A DNA stretch of 64,000 nt, taken from the NCBI GenBank assembly GCA_037903355.1, contig JBAJFE010000048.1, positions 310,001 through 374,000 of the forward strand. The letters run 5' to 3'. Positions within the stretch are counted from its first letter, which is position 1; every line of letters begins with the position of its first letter. This document shows positions 11,271 through 22,351 of this stretch, in pieces. A program made the position numbers and the translations under genes. Under the pieces are notes generated by a model that was not told where the DNA came from, did no database searches, and was given only the letters and a program-made list of their open reading frames with translations. This DNA is from Trichuris trichiura (taxonomy: Eukaryota > Nematoda > Enoplea > Trichinellida > Trichuridae).

Positions 11271-13480
11271 TCTAATGCGTTGATAAATTTGTCCTCTACT
11301 GACCCTGCTCGCACCAAAACAACCTGTGATCCGTTTTTGTGGTCCGAAATAGAGACACAAGGGCTAAAATTTATCGGAAAGTTTCAGCACACTATAGGAA
11401 CAGTGCTTTACCGCAAAGAAGCGTGTGCGAATGGATCAGAACCACCAAGAGTGGTTCATAAAAGTGTAAGGGACGGAGGAAAAGTACGACACCGCTCAGA
11501 GTCATGGCTGCCTATAATAGTGAGCCTACGCGCTACGTGACTGTATTACATGAAGTTTACTGTGGGTAATTTCGTGGACAGAACTGTGATTAGTTCTCAG
11601 AACATCTACTGCTTGTCTACCAGAACCACGTTACACGCGAGTTCAATGCTGTCGGCAGTTCTGGCTGTGGAAAGCTGTAACATTTGTTGGACCAATTTAA
11701 ACGTTTTAATCCTTTGTGGCGAAACGCTGTTCTTGCACTGTAGTGAAACCTTTTGGTCAACTTCGGCGCTTGCTGCATTTCCAAGCTATAAAACTGGACC
11801 TGCAAGTCTGGAACTTTGCCAGCAGTGAAAAGTAAAACGACGTGACGTTACTTTTAAAAATGTTGAAGCACAAAACGATTGGAGACAAATATTGGTTCTT
11901 TGTATTTCATGTGATTATGCTATTTAATTTGTCAAGACATCCTATCGCTGCCGAAGACGGCAAAGTGCAGCCAAAAAGTAAAAACCTCAACACTTTTCAT
12001 CACAAAGCACCGCACGCGTATTTCAAATTGCTCAGAAAAGGCTGTACATATCTTTTACCGCTGTTCTTAACAGTACTACGAATGCATGGAATTTACATCA
12101 TTTTCACAGCAAAATTGTGAGCTAGCGCTTTAGAAATGTTTTAGTTTTCTACAGTAGATTTCCAGTTGACCTAAAGTAAAGGTTAATACATCTACTTTCT
12201 TGTATAGGAACGTGCAGCTTAATAGTCTGTGAGTCTTTGTTGCGTATTTAACTCGGATAAACTGTTTTATTTGAACCAAAAGAACATGCTCGCTAGCATG
12301 CTAACACTAGAACTGATTAACTGACATAATCTTTTTCGATGGGTGATAGCCAACCGCTGGTGTGAGTTCTGAAAGCATGGAACCACAGCAGTCATATTAG
12401 AAACTTGGATGCGCTAATCTTTGTGATTTGTTGGAGCGTTTAAACTGCAACCCGCTTGAGTAATTAACCAATAGTAGTTTGAATGATTGATAAAATTAAG
12501 TGGATGGGAAACATTTTTTGCTAAGAACACGCGGAATACCATGCCGAACTTTCCGAAGTGGAGAGTTTATATACACGATTTCAGCGAAACTCTTTTTCGT
12601 TCTGAAATACGATGTATAATATTAAATATCAAATATTTACGTTCAAAATATAATATTAAATAATATGAAACTAAAAATTAAAAATATAACTTCTGCGACG
12701 AGAACGTGGTCTGCATCGTATATACGAGAGCACCTCCTTGAACTAGTGCTAAAATTTTATTACTGAATCCTTCGGGACTTCCCTTGTCCTATATGGAACG
12801 GACGGAACAAGATGAGTTCGGAACGCTCCTTCAATAAATCTTGCATAACAGTTCACCTGTTCACTGCCTTGAAGATCGCTAACTATATGAAATTACTGCA
12901 ACGCACGGAACGTTCATGACAAAAATGGAACACTAAAAGTTTCAAATAGTTTGTTTCTTTACACAACATTGCTGCTCAGTAATACTGTTTGATAGAAAAC
13001 GCAACTGGGAGTTACTGAAAGCTCCGTTTTTAATGTTTAAGATGTAGGATGTAGAAAACGCTTTCGTTTGAATGTAGGATATGTCGTAATGAACTTGTTG
13101 GTTTTTACGAGGTTTCTGTTTGTCCAGTTAACGGAATAATAGGTAAAAATATGAAAAGAAATTGAAGCGTTCAGGCCCACCAGCTCCTTTTGTCAGTTAA
13201 AAAAGCTAAAAGGCATCCTACCGTAACATTTACATTTTACTTAAGCTTCTCAGCTGGGTTAAGTAATTTTCTTGAGTCAGTTTCATAGAAAAACGCCACT
13301 TATATAACTGCAATCCGTTTTCTCTAGCATCTTTCTAACTTTTCTGAGACGTTTCGTGTGATATTACGTCGCTTTCAGAAGAATGCAAACCTGAAAAGTA
13401 CGTTTTCGTTTTTACCATAATATAACTACTAATTTAATGAGTACATTTTACGTCAGTCTGCAGTCATTATAAGCAGTTCA
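11271..13480. other. No gene recognised
   Basis: Frames of 86-92 codons at 11280-11540 and 11550-11828 have no recognisable motif. At 13017-13026 GAAAGCTCCG is an isolated match to the 3' half of the Penelope hammerhead, without the other half. Confidence 0.4.
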
Positions 13481-13482
13481 GT

Positions 13483-13671
13483 TTGGCGCAATATCAACAA
13501 GATATTCATCCCAATACTGCTGCCAAGGAATGTGAATATTCAAAAGTCCCAAAGCTAAATGATGAATTTTTCCATAAAGAGTGGTTACAATCGCCGCTTG
13601 TTTTTACTGACACAGTTGAACAGAAAAAAAGTTTTCGAGACCCACAGGTCCTCTCGTCAGCTTTAGAGTGA
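13483..13671 (+). other. Weak candidate coding segment
   Basis: The frame is open for about 60 codons (AQYQQDIHPNTAAKECEY near its start) with protein-like composition and an in-frame stop. No splice-linked neighbour or family is apparent. It is listed only because composition differs from the random frames around it. Confidence 0.2.
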
Positions 13672-14429
13672 AGGGCTTCACCTAAAAGTGACGACTGGAT
13701 TTGTAGGTCCTAAAACTCGTTTAAATTTTTCCATTAAAAACTGGCTGACATTGTAACCATTCATTATATGAACTTATACACCCGCTTCAAGAAACTCAAT
13801 TTTCAAGTGGATATTTCCTAACGGTCTTCTGTAATATCGTATCATTCTTGGCCGCTACTTACCGCTAATGAAGTAAAGAATTCAGTACTCCTGGTCTTAA
13901 GGACTTATCGCATCCGTTCTTAGGGGGATAGGGTCTGAGAAAGCTAACCTTTCACGGCAAGACCATATGCAATCGGCCGTCATTATCCGCGGATTTTATA
14001 CAAGACTGTTTTACCGGCGTGAATTAGTGACGTCATCTTTTCGCAAAGACATGCGCACCTCTGGCCGGCATTATGGTTGCACTAGTGTCGTTGCGTGCTT
14101 GTGCAGCAGCGTGATCATCTGCGCAGGTGCGAAAGAGTTTTTCTGTCCACAACACTCCCTAAACCATGCACCGTGCTAATGTAATGAGGTCTTGTCACTT
14201 TTCCGATTGCTTACTATTGCTTCGTGCGCGTTGTCGAGCCCGCCTGCTGTGCGCAAATATTAGTTTCCCCGCCTGCAGCTTGGTAGATCTGAACTTTTGC
14301 GTCGTGTAACTGGTGTCGCGTAGCAGGATGACTGACAGAAGGCAAGTAAGTGAACAGAGTGGTTCCTCTCTAGGGCTAAGAAACAACGTAGGGTTTTCAA
14401 CCTTCATGAGAAAGTAAGTCCTAGATTTC

Positions 14430-16797
14430 TTGAAAAGCAGGTTGTCAGGTATCTATGTGAACTGCAAGATCGGGAAGAATGAATCCAGCATTCGTACGAT
14501 AAAACAGCAGGAAGATGAGATCTGTGGAAGCGTGCATCCTGACCTTTCATTGGCGAAAATAGCTGTTGTAGTTCGCAACAAAGTCTTTTTGAAGGTTGAG
14601 AAAACGCTAATCGTTTAGATAGAGGACATGTCGCTGAAGCATGTCCCTGTCGACGGGAAAGTTACTCGAGAGCAAGCGCTGAGCTTATATGAGCACTTCT
14701 CTGGCGCACTTGCAGAGAACGAAATAAAAGGGTTTACTGCTAGCAAATGATGGCCAGGAAAATACATGAAGCGCTTCAAACTCAACAACTAAAAGATTAC
14801 TGGGGAGCCCCATCGGCTGATTTCGGAGCTGCCTGGACATTCTCAGAGGAATTGGAAGAGACGATGGACCAAAAAGGCTATCTCCCAGAACACATCATCA
14901 ATTGTGACCAAACAGCATTATTTTGGAAGCAAATGCCAAAGTGCACGTACATCCACAAGAGCGCAACGAAAGCCGCGGAATTCAAGCCGCTGAAAGATCG
15001 ACTCACTCCTGTGCTCTTTGACAATGCTGCAGTGCACGTGATTGAGCCTGGCGTTGTCTATCAGACTCGTAACCCTCAGTCACTCAGAAACAAGAACAAG
15101 GATTGCCTGCCTGTATTCTAGCAGCACGACGAGAAGGCGTGGATGACGATTATCCTTTACACAGAATGGTTTAGGGCAGGGGTGGGGAACCTTTTTGGTG
15201 CCGCGGGCCGTATAGCATACTTAAATGAAAAACAGCCTGCTTTATTTGCACGTATGTTTATTAAGTCACCCCTAATGAGATGCTTGGAACTGCTTTTCCC
15301 TGTCGAGGAAACTCCGAGATAAAAGGCACAATTTTGAGACAATTCCGCAGCCCAGTTGTCAAGAACATAATCGCAACTACAGAAAACGAAATAACCTTTT
15401 TGTACTTCGAAGACGTAAAGGACAGGCGGCCGGCGCAAACCGACGAGAACGATAGCGAGAGAAGGCGAGAACGATGCCAGTGACTACTGAGAGCAAAAAA
15501 AGCAGAAGTGCTCTAGCAAGCTGGACAGTCGTTATCTCGAACAAAGCAATGGTCCACGCTACTTAGGCGCGCGCACACATTATAGTGGCGCCTACTGCTT
15601 GTCACCGAGGACTAACAATGTCGGTTTGTCGACAGACGCTGTCAGCAAAGCAGTCTTCCGAGCCCGCATGATGCTCACTGCTTGTTACGCAAGATTTATC
15701 TTCTTACTAGGATTCACATACAATACGTTTATTGTTTTATGAAAAATAACCTCCCACAACCACGTTTCACTGAATCTCGCATCCATGTGCGGTTGCCCCA
15801 GCGCGTGGACGGAAAATGGTCTCGCGGGCCGGACGTTCCCCACCCCTGGTTTAAGCAATGCTTTGTTCCCGAAGCGAAAAAGTACCTGGAAAGCAATGAG
15901 ATTGCCTTCAAGATCTTCCTCGTAATTGATAACGCTCCCGGTCACCCGCAATCTCTTTGCTTCGCCAATGAGAACGTCGAGGTGAAATTCTTGCCCGTTA
16001 ACTTGACATCAATACTGCAACTACTGGATCAAGGCACCATAAAATGCAGTAAGGCTATTTGTACTCGTTTCGTATTTGGGAAGCTTCATGACACCCTTCA
16101 CGCTAATCCTGATTGCGATCTTTCCGGCCTGTGGAAGCCTTTCCCAACTGCAGGCAGTATCGCCCTCACTGCGAAAACAGTACATGAGATAAAGCCTAGA
16201 ACAGTCACTGGTTGCTGGAAGCATTTGTGGAAAGACGCAGTCAGTGAATTCGAGGACTTAGGTGCTATAGATGAGGAGGCCGTGGGTAGGGAGAATATTG
16301 CCAAGGAGTTGGGAGGTGAAGGTTTCTTCGACATGTTAGAAGACAATCTCTGTGAGCACATAGAAGATTGTGGAAAACTGTTCACCAACGAGAAACTCGA
16401 GGAACTGATGCAATCACCTACAGGCAGCGACGACGACGATGAAAACGTTACGGAAGATACAGGAGCTTAAACACTCTCACATTGGACGCTGCAAAAGGTT
16501 GCCAATATTTTCCGGCAAGCGCAGGTCCTTAGGGATATGATTGCTGAATACGATCCATCCGTGAAACGTGGCATTACGGTTACAAAAGGAATAATGGCTT
16601 CTTTGAAGCTGTACAAGAACTATTCGATGAAGCGAAGAAATGAGAGACAGCTCCCTATAACAATGCTTTTAAATAAAACTCTGACAGCTGCGGAGCCTAA
16701 CATTTTAAGGCGAAGCGTTTCACTACTAACAAATTCAGGAAGCCCTAGGACTGGCGCGTTTCCAGGGGATCTGCGGCTACCTACAGAAAGTGGCTAA
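14430..16797 (+). pseudogene. Tigger transposase pseudogene
   Basis: Four pieces: a CENP-B/HTH-like N-terminus (14430-14618); a segment from about 14620 to 14748 with EQALSLYEHF and GFTASK ending at a stop; the front of the DDE domain (14747-15121, NCDQTALFWKQMP and QTRNPQSLRNKNK); then, after the hAT insertion, WFKQCFVPEAKKYLE through IDNAPGHP and LQLLDQG to an acidic C-terminus (15849-16470) and a tail to 16797. The three catalytic Asp positions (NCD, IDN, LDQ) are all still present; between the second and third are 32 residues. In-frame stops, the insertion and frame changes make it inactive. Confidence 0.9.
15177..15848 (+). mobile_element. Non-autonomous hAT element inserted in Tigger
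   Basis: CAGGGGTGGGGAAC at the left and GTTCCCCACCCCTG at the right are hAT-type terminal inverted repeats. The flanks gtttaggg and gtttaagc are a decayed 8-bp target duplication. It lies within the Tigger transposase between codons for Trp-Phe and Lys. It is a relative of 47585-48238; most of it equals the reverse complement of the 5' region of the hAT at 50424 on, so it is an internal deletion derivative. Confidence 0.9.
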
Positions 16798-17397
16798 ATT
16801 GTCTGATTCCTGATGCTCCAAACGTTTTTGCCGCAGATGTTTTGTTCTAATTGGATGTGTTCTATGCAATGTTCAGTATTTCTGCTTGAATGCGCCTGTG
16901 TGCTTTACACTTCCCCTGCTCTGTATCCATTCTGCGCACCAGTACGTTCCTTAGCTCATCAAAGCAAGGCGATTCCCAGGCGTTAGAGAAAGAGCATTTT
17001 CCTTTCATCCTTTCTTGTGTCTAATGGCCTGGATTCTGATGGCTAACCCCATCGGACAAGCGCAGTCTGATTGATGTCTCTATCGCGTAGCTAGATTCTG
17101 TAGTACCAAGCTTCGAAGGATCACTAGGTATGATAACCGTTCCGGAAGGAATTCAACGGGGCAGGACGAGATACGCGGCTAGAATAGAAGCTATTTGACC
17201 TTTTCCGTATGGCATCCTATATCGCGCGAATTCAGTTTAACGCGGTGTAAAGCTCAAAATACGGAACGAATTAACCGCGGATAACGAGGGCCGACTGTAC
17301 TTTGATTGTGCGTTGTTAGGTTAACTTGTTCTGTTAAATACTGGACGTTGGTAAAGGGGTGATGAAATTTTCACTTTGATGCTTTCATGGAGTTTAT

Positions 17398-17700
17398 TCG
17401 TTCCTCATAAGTGTGTTTGTAATAAACCAAGCCAAATGTCCTACCAACGGATGGATGAGCCAGTTGCGAGGGAAATCACAGAAAACAATGTGGGTAGCTT
17501 TCAGGACGCTCTAACCCCGTCTGTTACAGCATGCTGACGGGACAAAAGAGCCCCAAAACCACGTACGCTGTTATGCATGATTTCTCTGACGATTTGCTCA
17601 TCTGTTCGTTAATCGCGAGTTTTTTTAGTACTTTACAGGCGTACTTACAAGGAACAAGGATAGGCCTTGGAAAAAACCATTTTTTATGTTTGTGAATGGC
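17398..17700. mobile_element. Decayed inverted pair of Penelope-like pLTRs
   Basis: Left arm (minus sense): intron-like box CTACCAACGGATGGATGAGC at 17440-17460, then a hammerhead relic at about 17493-17530 (AGACGGGG...TCCTGAAAGCTA, with CTG separated). Right arm (plus): CTGACGGGACAAAAGAGCCCC with the second core block altered, then TTGCTCATCTGTTCGTT and a TACTTTACAG acceptor. Neither ribozyme core is intact. Confidence 0.6.
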
Positions 17701-17859
17701 ATTTATTGAGAAATATCTAGCTTTTCAAACCTTGCTTGGTCCATCACGAGCATAGGGAACGGCATGCTTAGTTTTACCTTTCATTTTGTGGTTTCTCATG
17801 TCCCGCTTTACATTATACTATGCATTAGTTTCATTTCTATTGGTATTCTTTAGAGGTAT

Positions 17860-18290
17860 TTTTTTTCGAAAGACTGGGTGTCTTTTAACAGGCTTTGGTT
17901 GTTTCATAGTTGTTCCTCTGGTTCACGGGTTTGGCCTGTTGGATGTATCTGTAAGTAAAGTTAAGAATTGTTCTGTATTTTTCCTTAATAATTGCTCATC
18001 CATCCGTTGGTAGAGCATTTGCTTCGGTTTAATTTCAGAACCCATCAACGGGCAAGAACACATACCGTATGAAGTAGTGATGAAGATCCACTGCCCCGTT
18101 AAGAAACACCCTGTGTTCAAAATCTGTAAGTAAACTTCAAAATGCCCTACTAACGAATGGATGAGCAAATTGTTAGAGAAATTACAGAACAATTTGCTCA
18201 TCCATTCGTTGGTAGGGCATTTTGAAGTTTACTTACAGATACATCCAACAGGCCAAATCCGTGAACCAGAGGAACATCTTTAGGGGTACT
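17860..18290. mobile_element. Nested/compound Penelope-like pLTRs (at least three pieces)
   Basis: Minus-sense piece 17860-17965 encodes MKQPKPVKRHPVFRK after its leader. It is cut by a plus-sense piece of a different subfamily, 17965-18120, with a 64-nt intron-like segment and leader reading MKIHCPVKKHPVF. Then a minus-sense intron segment (18125-18190, with CTACTAACG) meets a plus-sense copy of itself (18190-18290), forming a hairpin. Two diverged subfamilies therefore lie interleaved. Confidence 0.75.
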
Positions 18291-18639
18291 TATTAATACA
18301 CCTCACTTATCCAGTCCCATCTTGTTTATTTCTCATTTCTATTTTACTTTAATAAAAACACTTTCCAACACTAACAAGCCGAATAATTATGGTTTAAACC
18401 GTTGACTGTTTTTAGACTATCACTGAACGGTCAACGATGCTGCAAGTCTGATTATTATGAAAACGCTAAAGGGTGGCTCAATAATATCCTGACGGTTCTG
18501 AAACTTTTTGCAAGCAAAAGGGTCAAACTTGAATAAAGTGCTTGAACCAACCGTTATTAACCTATTTTGGTTAAGAACAACGATGAAACAATAACTGGCT
18601 GTTTTTTCACAAACGGACATGAAACTATGGGTTAATACG

Positions 18640-18665
18640 ATGATACCGTATATATATATATATAT
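18640..18665. repeat. (TA)n microsatellite
   Basis: A short TA dinucleotide run is visible directly. Confidence 0.9.
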
Positions 18666-18982
18666 GGCAGAACTCGTTTACCCAGCCTGTATTGACTAGG
18701 GGCAGTCCTGTATGTTCTTCATCACGTCATGGAGATATACAAAATGCTAGTACCATTAGGCTTAATGTTTCTCCAAAGTTGAATGGAGATTACTGTCATA
18801 TTCGTGTGGTTTAACTTTGGTTCAGAAAATAATAAGGAAATATATTACCCTAATGGGCAATAATTTCAAACCACTTATTTGCATTTAGCATGTCGTTCTT
18901 CGTCATTGTTGCTAACACTAATGCTTAAGCAAGCAAAGGAAATATTTTCGTTCATCCTTACACCTGCAGTTTTCATCGAAAT

Positions 18983-19164
18983 ATGAGAAATAGAACAACA
19001 CGTAGCCCAGCACATCCTACAAACGGTAATGTAAGTAACCAACGTGCACCAAGCGAAGAAGAGTTAAGAACTCAAGCAAGAACAGAAGTGATCACATTTT
19101 ATAAGAAAAGTATCACCTGGTTTCAGAAAGCTAAAGTGGATTATTGTATACTGTTTGCTGGGGC
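18983..19164 (+). CDS. Candidate coding exon, unidentified
   Basis: From an ATG the frame runs about 60 codons, is rich in charged residues (PSEEELRTQARTEV) and ends at GGGGC|GTAAGT, a strong splice donor. I found no matching next exon in phase. It might be an earlier exon of a plus-strand gene, or chance. Confidence 0.3.
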
Positions 19165-19878
19165 GTAAGTACGCGCTTTTCCAATGCAGATCTTGCTTAA
19201 AAGCGTACGTTTCTTGCATTTGAGTAAAACTGTATGCTAACGGAGAAAAAGTAGGCATATCACCCGCTCTCGACGCAGTTATATTGTAAAATCAAACACG
19301 TCACTCTCAGAAATTTCTCATTCTGTAGTCAGCGTTACTGTGCTTCGGGCTGCCATCCCAGAAAGTTTATATCTTATAAAAAACTTCTGAGAACATCACA
19401 GCTTTGCGCAGCTTTATTATGATTTAGTACTGCAATCATAACACCGTGCTTCTCTTTATTTAACATTAGGACAGGCGACAGAGACAGTCTGAAAGCTCCG
19501 GTTGGTTAAAATTAGATGGTGAACGAGAAAACCGTACAATAAAACGTTTTACCATGAAAACCTACTGACAGGTTAAGAGTTTTGTCTCCAAAGCAACAAT
19601 AAACCCTCCCTAATAATAATTCACTATTAAAACGGCTATTTCTGTACTATATAATAATGGAACTCAAAAACACCGTTAAAAATGTGTCTTCAGCTTCCAG
19701 CGATAATGGTTTCTCAAAAACAGATGACCAGATCTATCTCCTTTGCCGAAGCAGGTTGCTTGTTGCAAGCTAATAAGCCGCTTTTCGCTAAGATTCTTAT
19801 CTTAGTATTAAACAGTAAAAAAGACTCTATACTTACAGACATAGTACAGTGAAACTTTGCGTTGCTTTGGTCACAAAA

Positions 19879-20133
19879 ATGGCGGAACAAAGGGAAAGTT
19901 ACAACATTAGACGAAAACGCTTTAGGACTACACCGCACACTCTTTGTTATAAGCAAAATACTGCTTGTTCGTTGCAGTATCTTAATAGAATTCTGAACGA
20001 GCAAGCCCGGTTGCTAGATAGGGAAATGAAGATGATTCATGCTTCGTTAGTCATCCGGTGCGTCAGAAGGTCAACTGAATTGTTCACCAAATCGACTAGT
20101 TTGTGGACGAAAACTTTCCATAATTCTGTATTG
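19879..20133 (+). CDS. Unidentified three-exon gene, exon 1 (85 codons)
   Basis: ATG in context AAAAATGG starts MAEQRESYNIRRKRF. The exon is basic at the start and then helical (RILNEQARLLDREMKM), and ends TATTG|GTAATG in phase 0. With exons 2 and 3 it gives a 177-residue protein (534 nt, divisible by three). I do not recognise the family. The long helical stretch could form a coiled coil; there is no signal peptide or membrane segment. The exon could be split further at ATCCG|GTGCGT. Confidence 0.45.
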
Positions 20134-20544
20134 GTAATGTTGCATAAAGTCGGTTCGTCATAAGGTGTTAACTATCTTTGGATTTAAAAAAAATTTGCTA
20201 TGGCTTCAATAGCAAGAAAAATGCTCTATGCGCACGTCTGTTCTGCCTGTTTATGAACCTTACTCACTTTAAGTTTGACTAAAAGAAAGTAGGTTCGGGT
20301 ATTCATAATTAAATTTCTAAGTCCATGGTCAGGGGATCAGCCTTCCTGCGGCTCTTTTACCACGCGTTTTTGAATTCTTCTGTGAGAATCGGATACAATT
20401 CTAAGAATAATTAATCACATTAAAATTATAAGACTTTTTAACTGGTGCGTAAGTTTTAACTTTTTCACAAGCAACATGATGACTGAATGTTCACAATTTT
20501 AATGGGGAACCAGCTTTCAATGACAAGCCTCGTCATGTTTTCAG

Positions 20545-20660
20545 CTTCTCCGTTTGAATGAAGCTAGCTCCGCTTTAAAAGTTTGCACATTGAATCAGCT
20601 GAATGCTTCCGCAAAAACAAATGAAGATAAGCACAGCAGAAATGCTGATGTTTTTCGTAC
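20545..20660 (+). CDS. Unidentified three-exon gene, exon 2
   Basis: It follows a good acceptor (ATGTTTTCAG|CTTCTCC) in phase 0 and reads LLRLNEASSALKVCTLNQLN and onward to ADVFRT, closing at CGTAC|GTTAGT in phase 2. Exon 1 to exon 2 spans a 411-nt intron. GTTAGT is an acceptable but not ideal donor; it is chosen because it alone restores the cysteine-bearing frame of exon 3. Confidence 0.45.
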
Positions 20661-20712
20661 GTTAGTTGCTGTAGGATAACAATGCTTCGAAAACTTTCAA
20701 TGGTTGTGGAAG

Positions 20713-20875
20713 TACTTACGGTCACGGATATTACTGTCACGAATGTGGCTTCGTGCTTAACAAAATGCAAGACGCGTACAGCCCCACCTTTTCTTTGGCA
20801 GATTTGCATGAAACGGAAATCGATTCGGGACAATTTAACGCTAAAAGATTGTTGGATACATTCCATATGTCATAA
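20713..20875 (+). CDS. Unidentified three-exon gene, exon 3 with CxxC pair and stop
   Basis: After a 52-nt intron (20661-20712) the frame reads TYGHGYYCHECGFVLNKM, then SPTFSLADLHETEIDSG and ends at TAA (20873-20875), where AATAAATAAA overlaps the stop and could serve as the poly(A) signal. CHEC looks like half of a zinc-binding knuckle, but no second pair follows. Another frame is also open here, yet it lacks protein-like composition. A twin-hammerhead insertion begins about 30 bp downstream. Confidence 0.5.
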
Positions 20876-20902
20876 ATAAATAAATACATATATATATATA
20901 TA

Positions 20903-21150
20903 TTTTGGAGATATAGTTTCTTGATACGGGACCGTATAATTTCATTAGGCTGCTTCTTTTTTGTACGGATTGTGAGTCCCGTTGAAAAATTTTATTACTA
21001 ATTTCTCCGTAGCTTTCGGGTCCAAACACGACCCGTCATCAGCGGTCTTAAATGACGGGTCGCGTTTGGACCCGAAAGCTACGGAGAAAGTAGTAATAAA
21101 ATTTTTCAACGGAACTCACAATCCGTATAAACAAGAAGCAACCTAATGAA
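20903..21150. mobile_element. Twin-hammerhead palindromic element A
   Basis: The minus-sense arm runs leftwards from 21050 through an intact hammerhead to a terminal motif ATACGGTCCCGTATCAAGAA. The plus-sense arm (21051-21150) is its inverse copy but starts inside the core (ATGA; the CTG is lost). Flanks are TA repeats, so the target duplication cannot be read. It has the same layout as the elements at 35.9, 49.2 and 56.2 kb. Confidence 0.8.
21007..21045 (-). ncRNA. Hammerhead ribozyme, intact core
   Basis: Minus strand: CCG, CTGATGA, C, stem II GGGTC/GACCC with a loop of 8 (GTGTTTGG-like), GAAA, stem III AG/CT, cleavage triplet CTA, then CGG pairing with the first CCG. This is the short stem III, type I hammerhead known from Penelope-like element terminal repeats. 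Confidence 0.88.
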
Positions 21151-21173
21151 ATATATATATATATATATATATA

Positions 21174-22337
21174 CAGTCGGCCATCGTTATCCGCGGTTAA
21201 TTCGTCCAAACGTTTAAGTATTTCACTGCGTTATATAAGCTACCCAACGAAAAAGGCTAAATAGCTTACCCTAATCGCGTATTTCATCCTGCCCCCTTGA
21301 GTTTCTTCCAGAACGGTTATCCCACCTAGTGACCCTTCAAAGCTTGGTACTACAGAATCTAGCTACGAGATAAAGACATCAATGAGACTGCGCTTGTCCC
21401 ATGGGGCTAGCCGCTACAGTCCAGGCCATTAGATACAAGAAAGGATGAAAGTAAAGTGCTCGTTCTTTAAACGTCTAGGAATCACCTTGCTTTGATGAGC
21501 TAAGTGATGCACTGGTGCGCGGAATGGATACACCGTAGGGGAAATATAAAATATATAGGCTCACTTAAGCAGAAATAGTGAACATCACACAGAACACATC
21601 CACATAAAGCAAAACGTCTACGGCAAAAACGTTTGGGGCATCAATGAATCAATTTACCCATATTCTGTAGGTGGGCACAGATCCCCTGAAGACCTACGGT
21701 TTCCTGAACTTGTTGGTAGCGAAACTTCTTGCCTTAAAATGTTAAGCTTCGCAACTGCCGGAGCTTCATTTAAAAACATTGCTATAGAGAGCTGTATCTG
21801 CCTTTTCTTCGCTTCATCGAATAAGTCTGGTAGCGGCTTCAACGAAGCCGTTATTCCTCATGTAACCATGATGCTACGTTCCATGGATGGTTCGTGGTCA
21901 GCAATCATATCCTTCAGGGCCTGCGCTTGCCGGAAAATACTGGCAAGCTTTTGTAGCGTCCAGTGTGAGGATGTTTAAACACCCGTATCTTTTATAACGT
22001 GGTCGTCGCTGCCCGTAAGTGATTGCATCAGTTTCTCAAGTTCCTCGTTGTTGAACAGTTCTCCACAACTTTCTATGTTTTCCCTGATATCGTCTTCTAT
22101 CATGTTGGAGAAACCTTCACTTCCAAACTCCTTGGAAATATTCACCATGTCCATAACCTCCTCATCGATGGCACCTAAGTCCTCTCTTTCAGTGACTGCG
22201 TCTCCTCACAAACGCTTCCAGCAACCACTGACTGTTCTAGGCTCTATCTCGTGTACTTCCGTGTAAAAGGTGACGTCACTATTTCACGCCAAACGAACCG
22301 CGTTATATAGAACCCCGCGGATAACGAGGGCCGACTG
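21174..22337 (-). mobile_element. Tigger, internally deleted copy (minus)
   Basis: CAGTCGGCCATCGTTATCCG and CGGATAACGAGGGCCGACTG form the termini; TA lies on both sides. Only the transposase C-terminus survives (21654-21842 region and 21980-22260, minus strand), matching the tail of the 13.97-17.3 kb copy, with several stops. The DDE domain is deleted. Confidence 0.88.
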
Positions 22338-22351
22338 TATATGTATATATA

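Larger units (their letters stand above)
13970..17297 (+). mobile_element. Tigger (pogo-superfamily) DNA transposon, near full length
   Basis: The terminal inverted repeats are CAATCGGCCGTCATTATCCG at the left and CGGATAACGAGGGCCGACTG at the right; TA follows the right end. The element holds a broken Tigger transposase (14430-16797) and a hAT insertion at 15177-15848. Two shorter copies with the same termini lie at 21174-22337 and 22352-23038. Tigger elements cut and paste with a DDD transposase into TA. Confidence 0.9.

Noticed and set aside
12990..13035. Hammerhead at GAAAGCTCCG (13017-13026), and similar matches near 19489 and 46950
   Set aside because: No CTGANGA partner lies within reach, so these are at most half motifs or chance.
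16537..16797. Separate small gene downstream of the Tigger frame
   Set aside because: The same sequence recurs at the end of the 21.2-22.3 kb Tigger copy, so it is the transposase tail in another frame.
18000..18030. tRNA-derived SINE reading of the GTTGGTAGAGC boxes
   Set aside because: The box looks like a D-arm/A-box, but no B-box or tRNA fold follows, and in all copies the segment lies between a hammerhead and a Penelope ORF start with GT-AG ends, so a pLTR intron explains it better.
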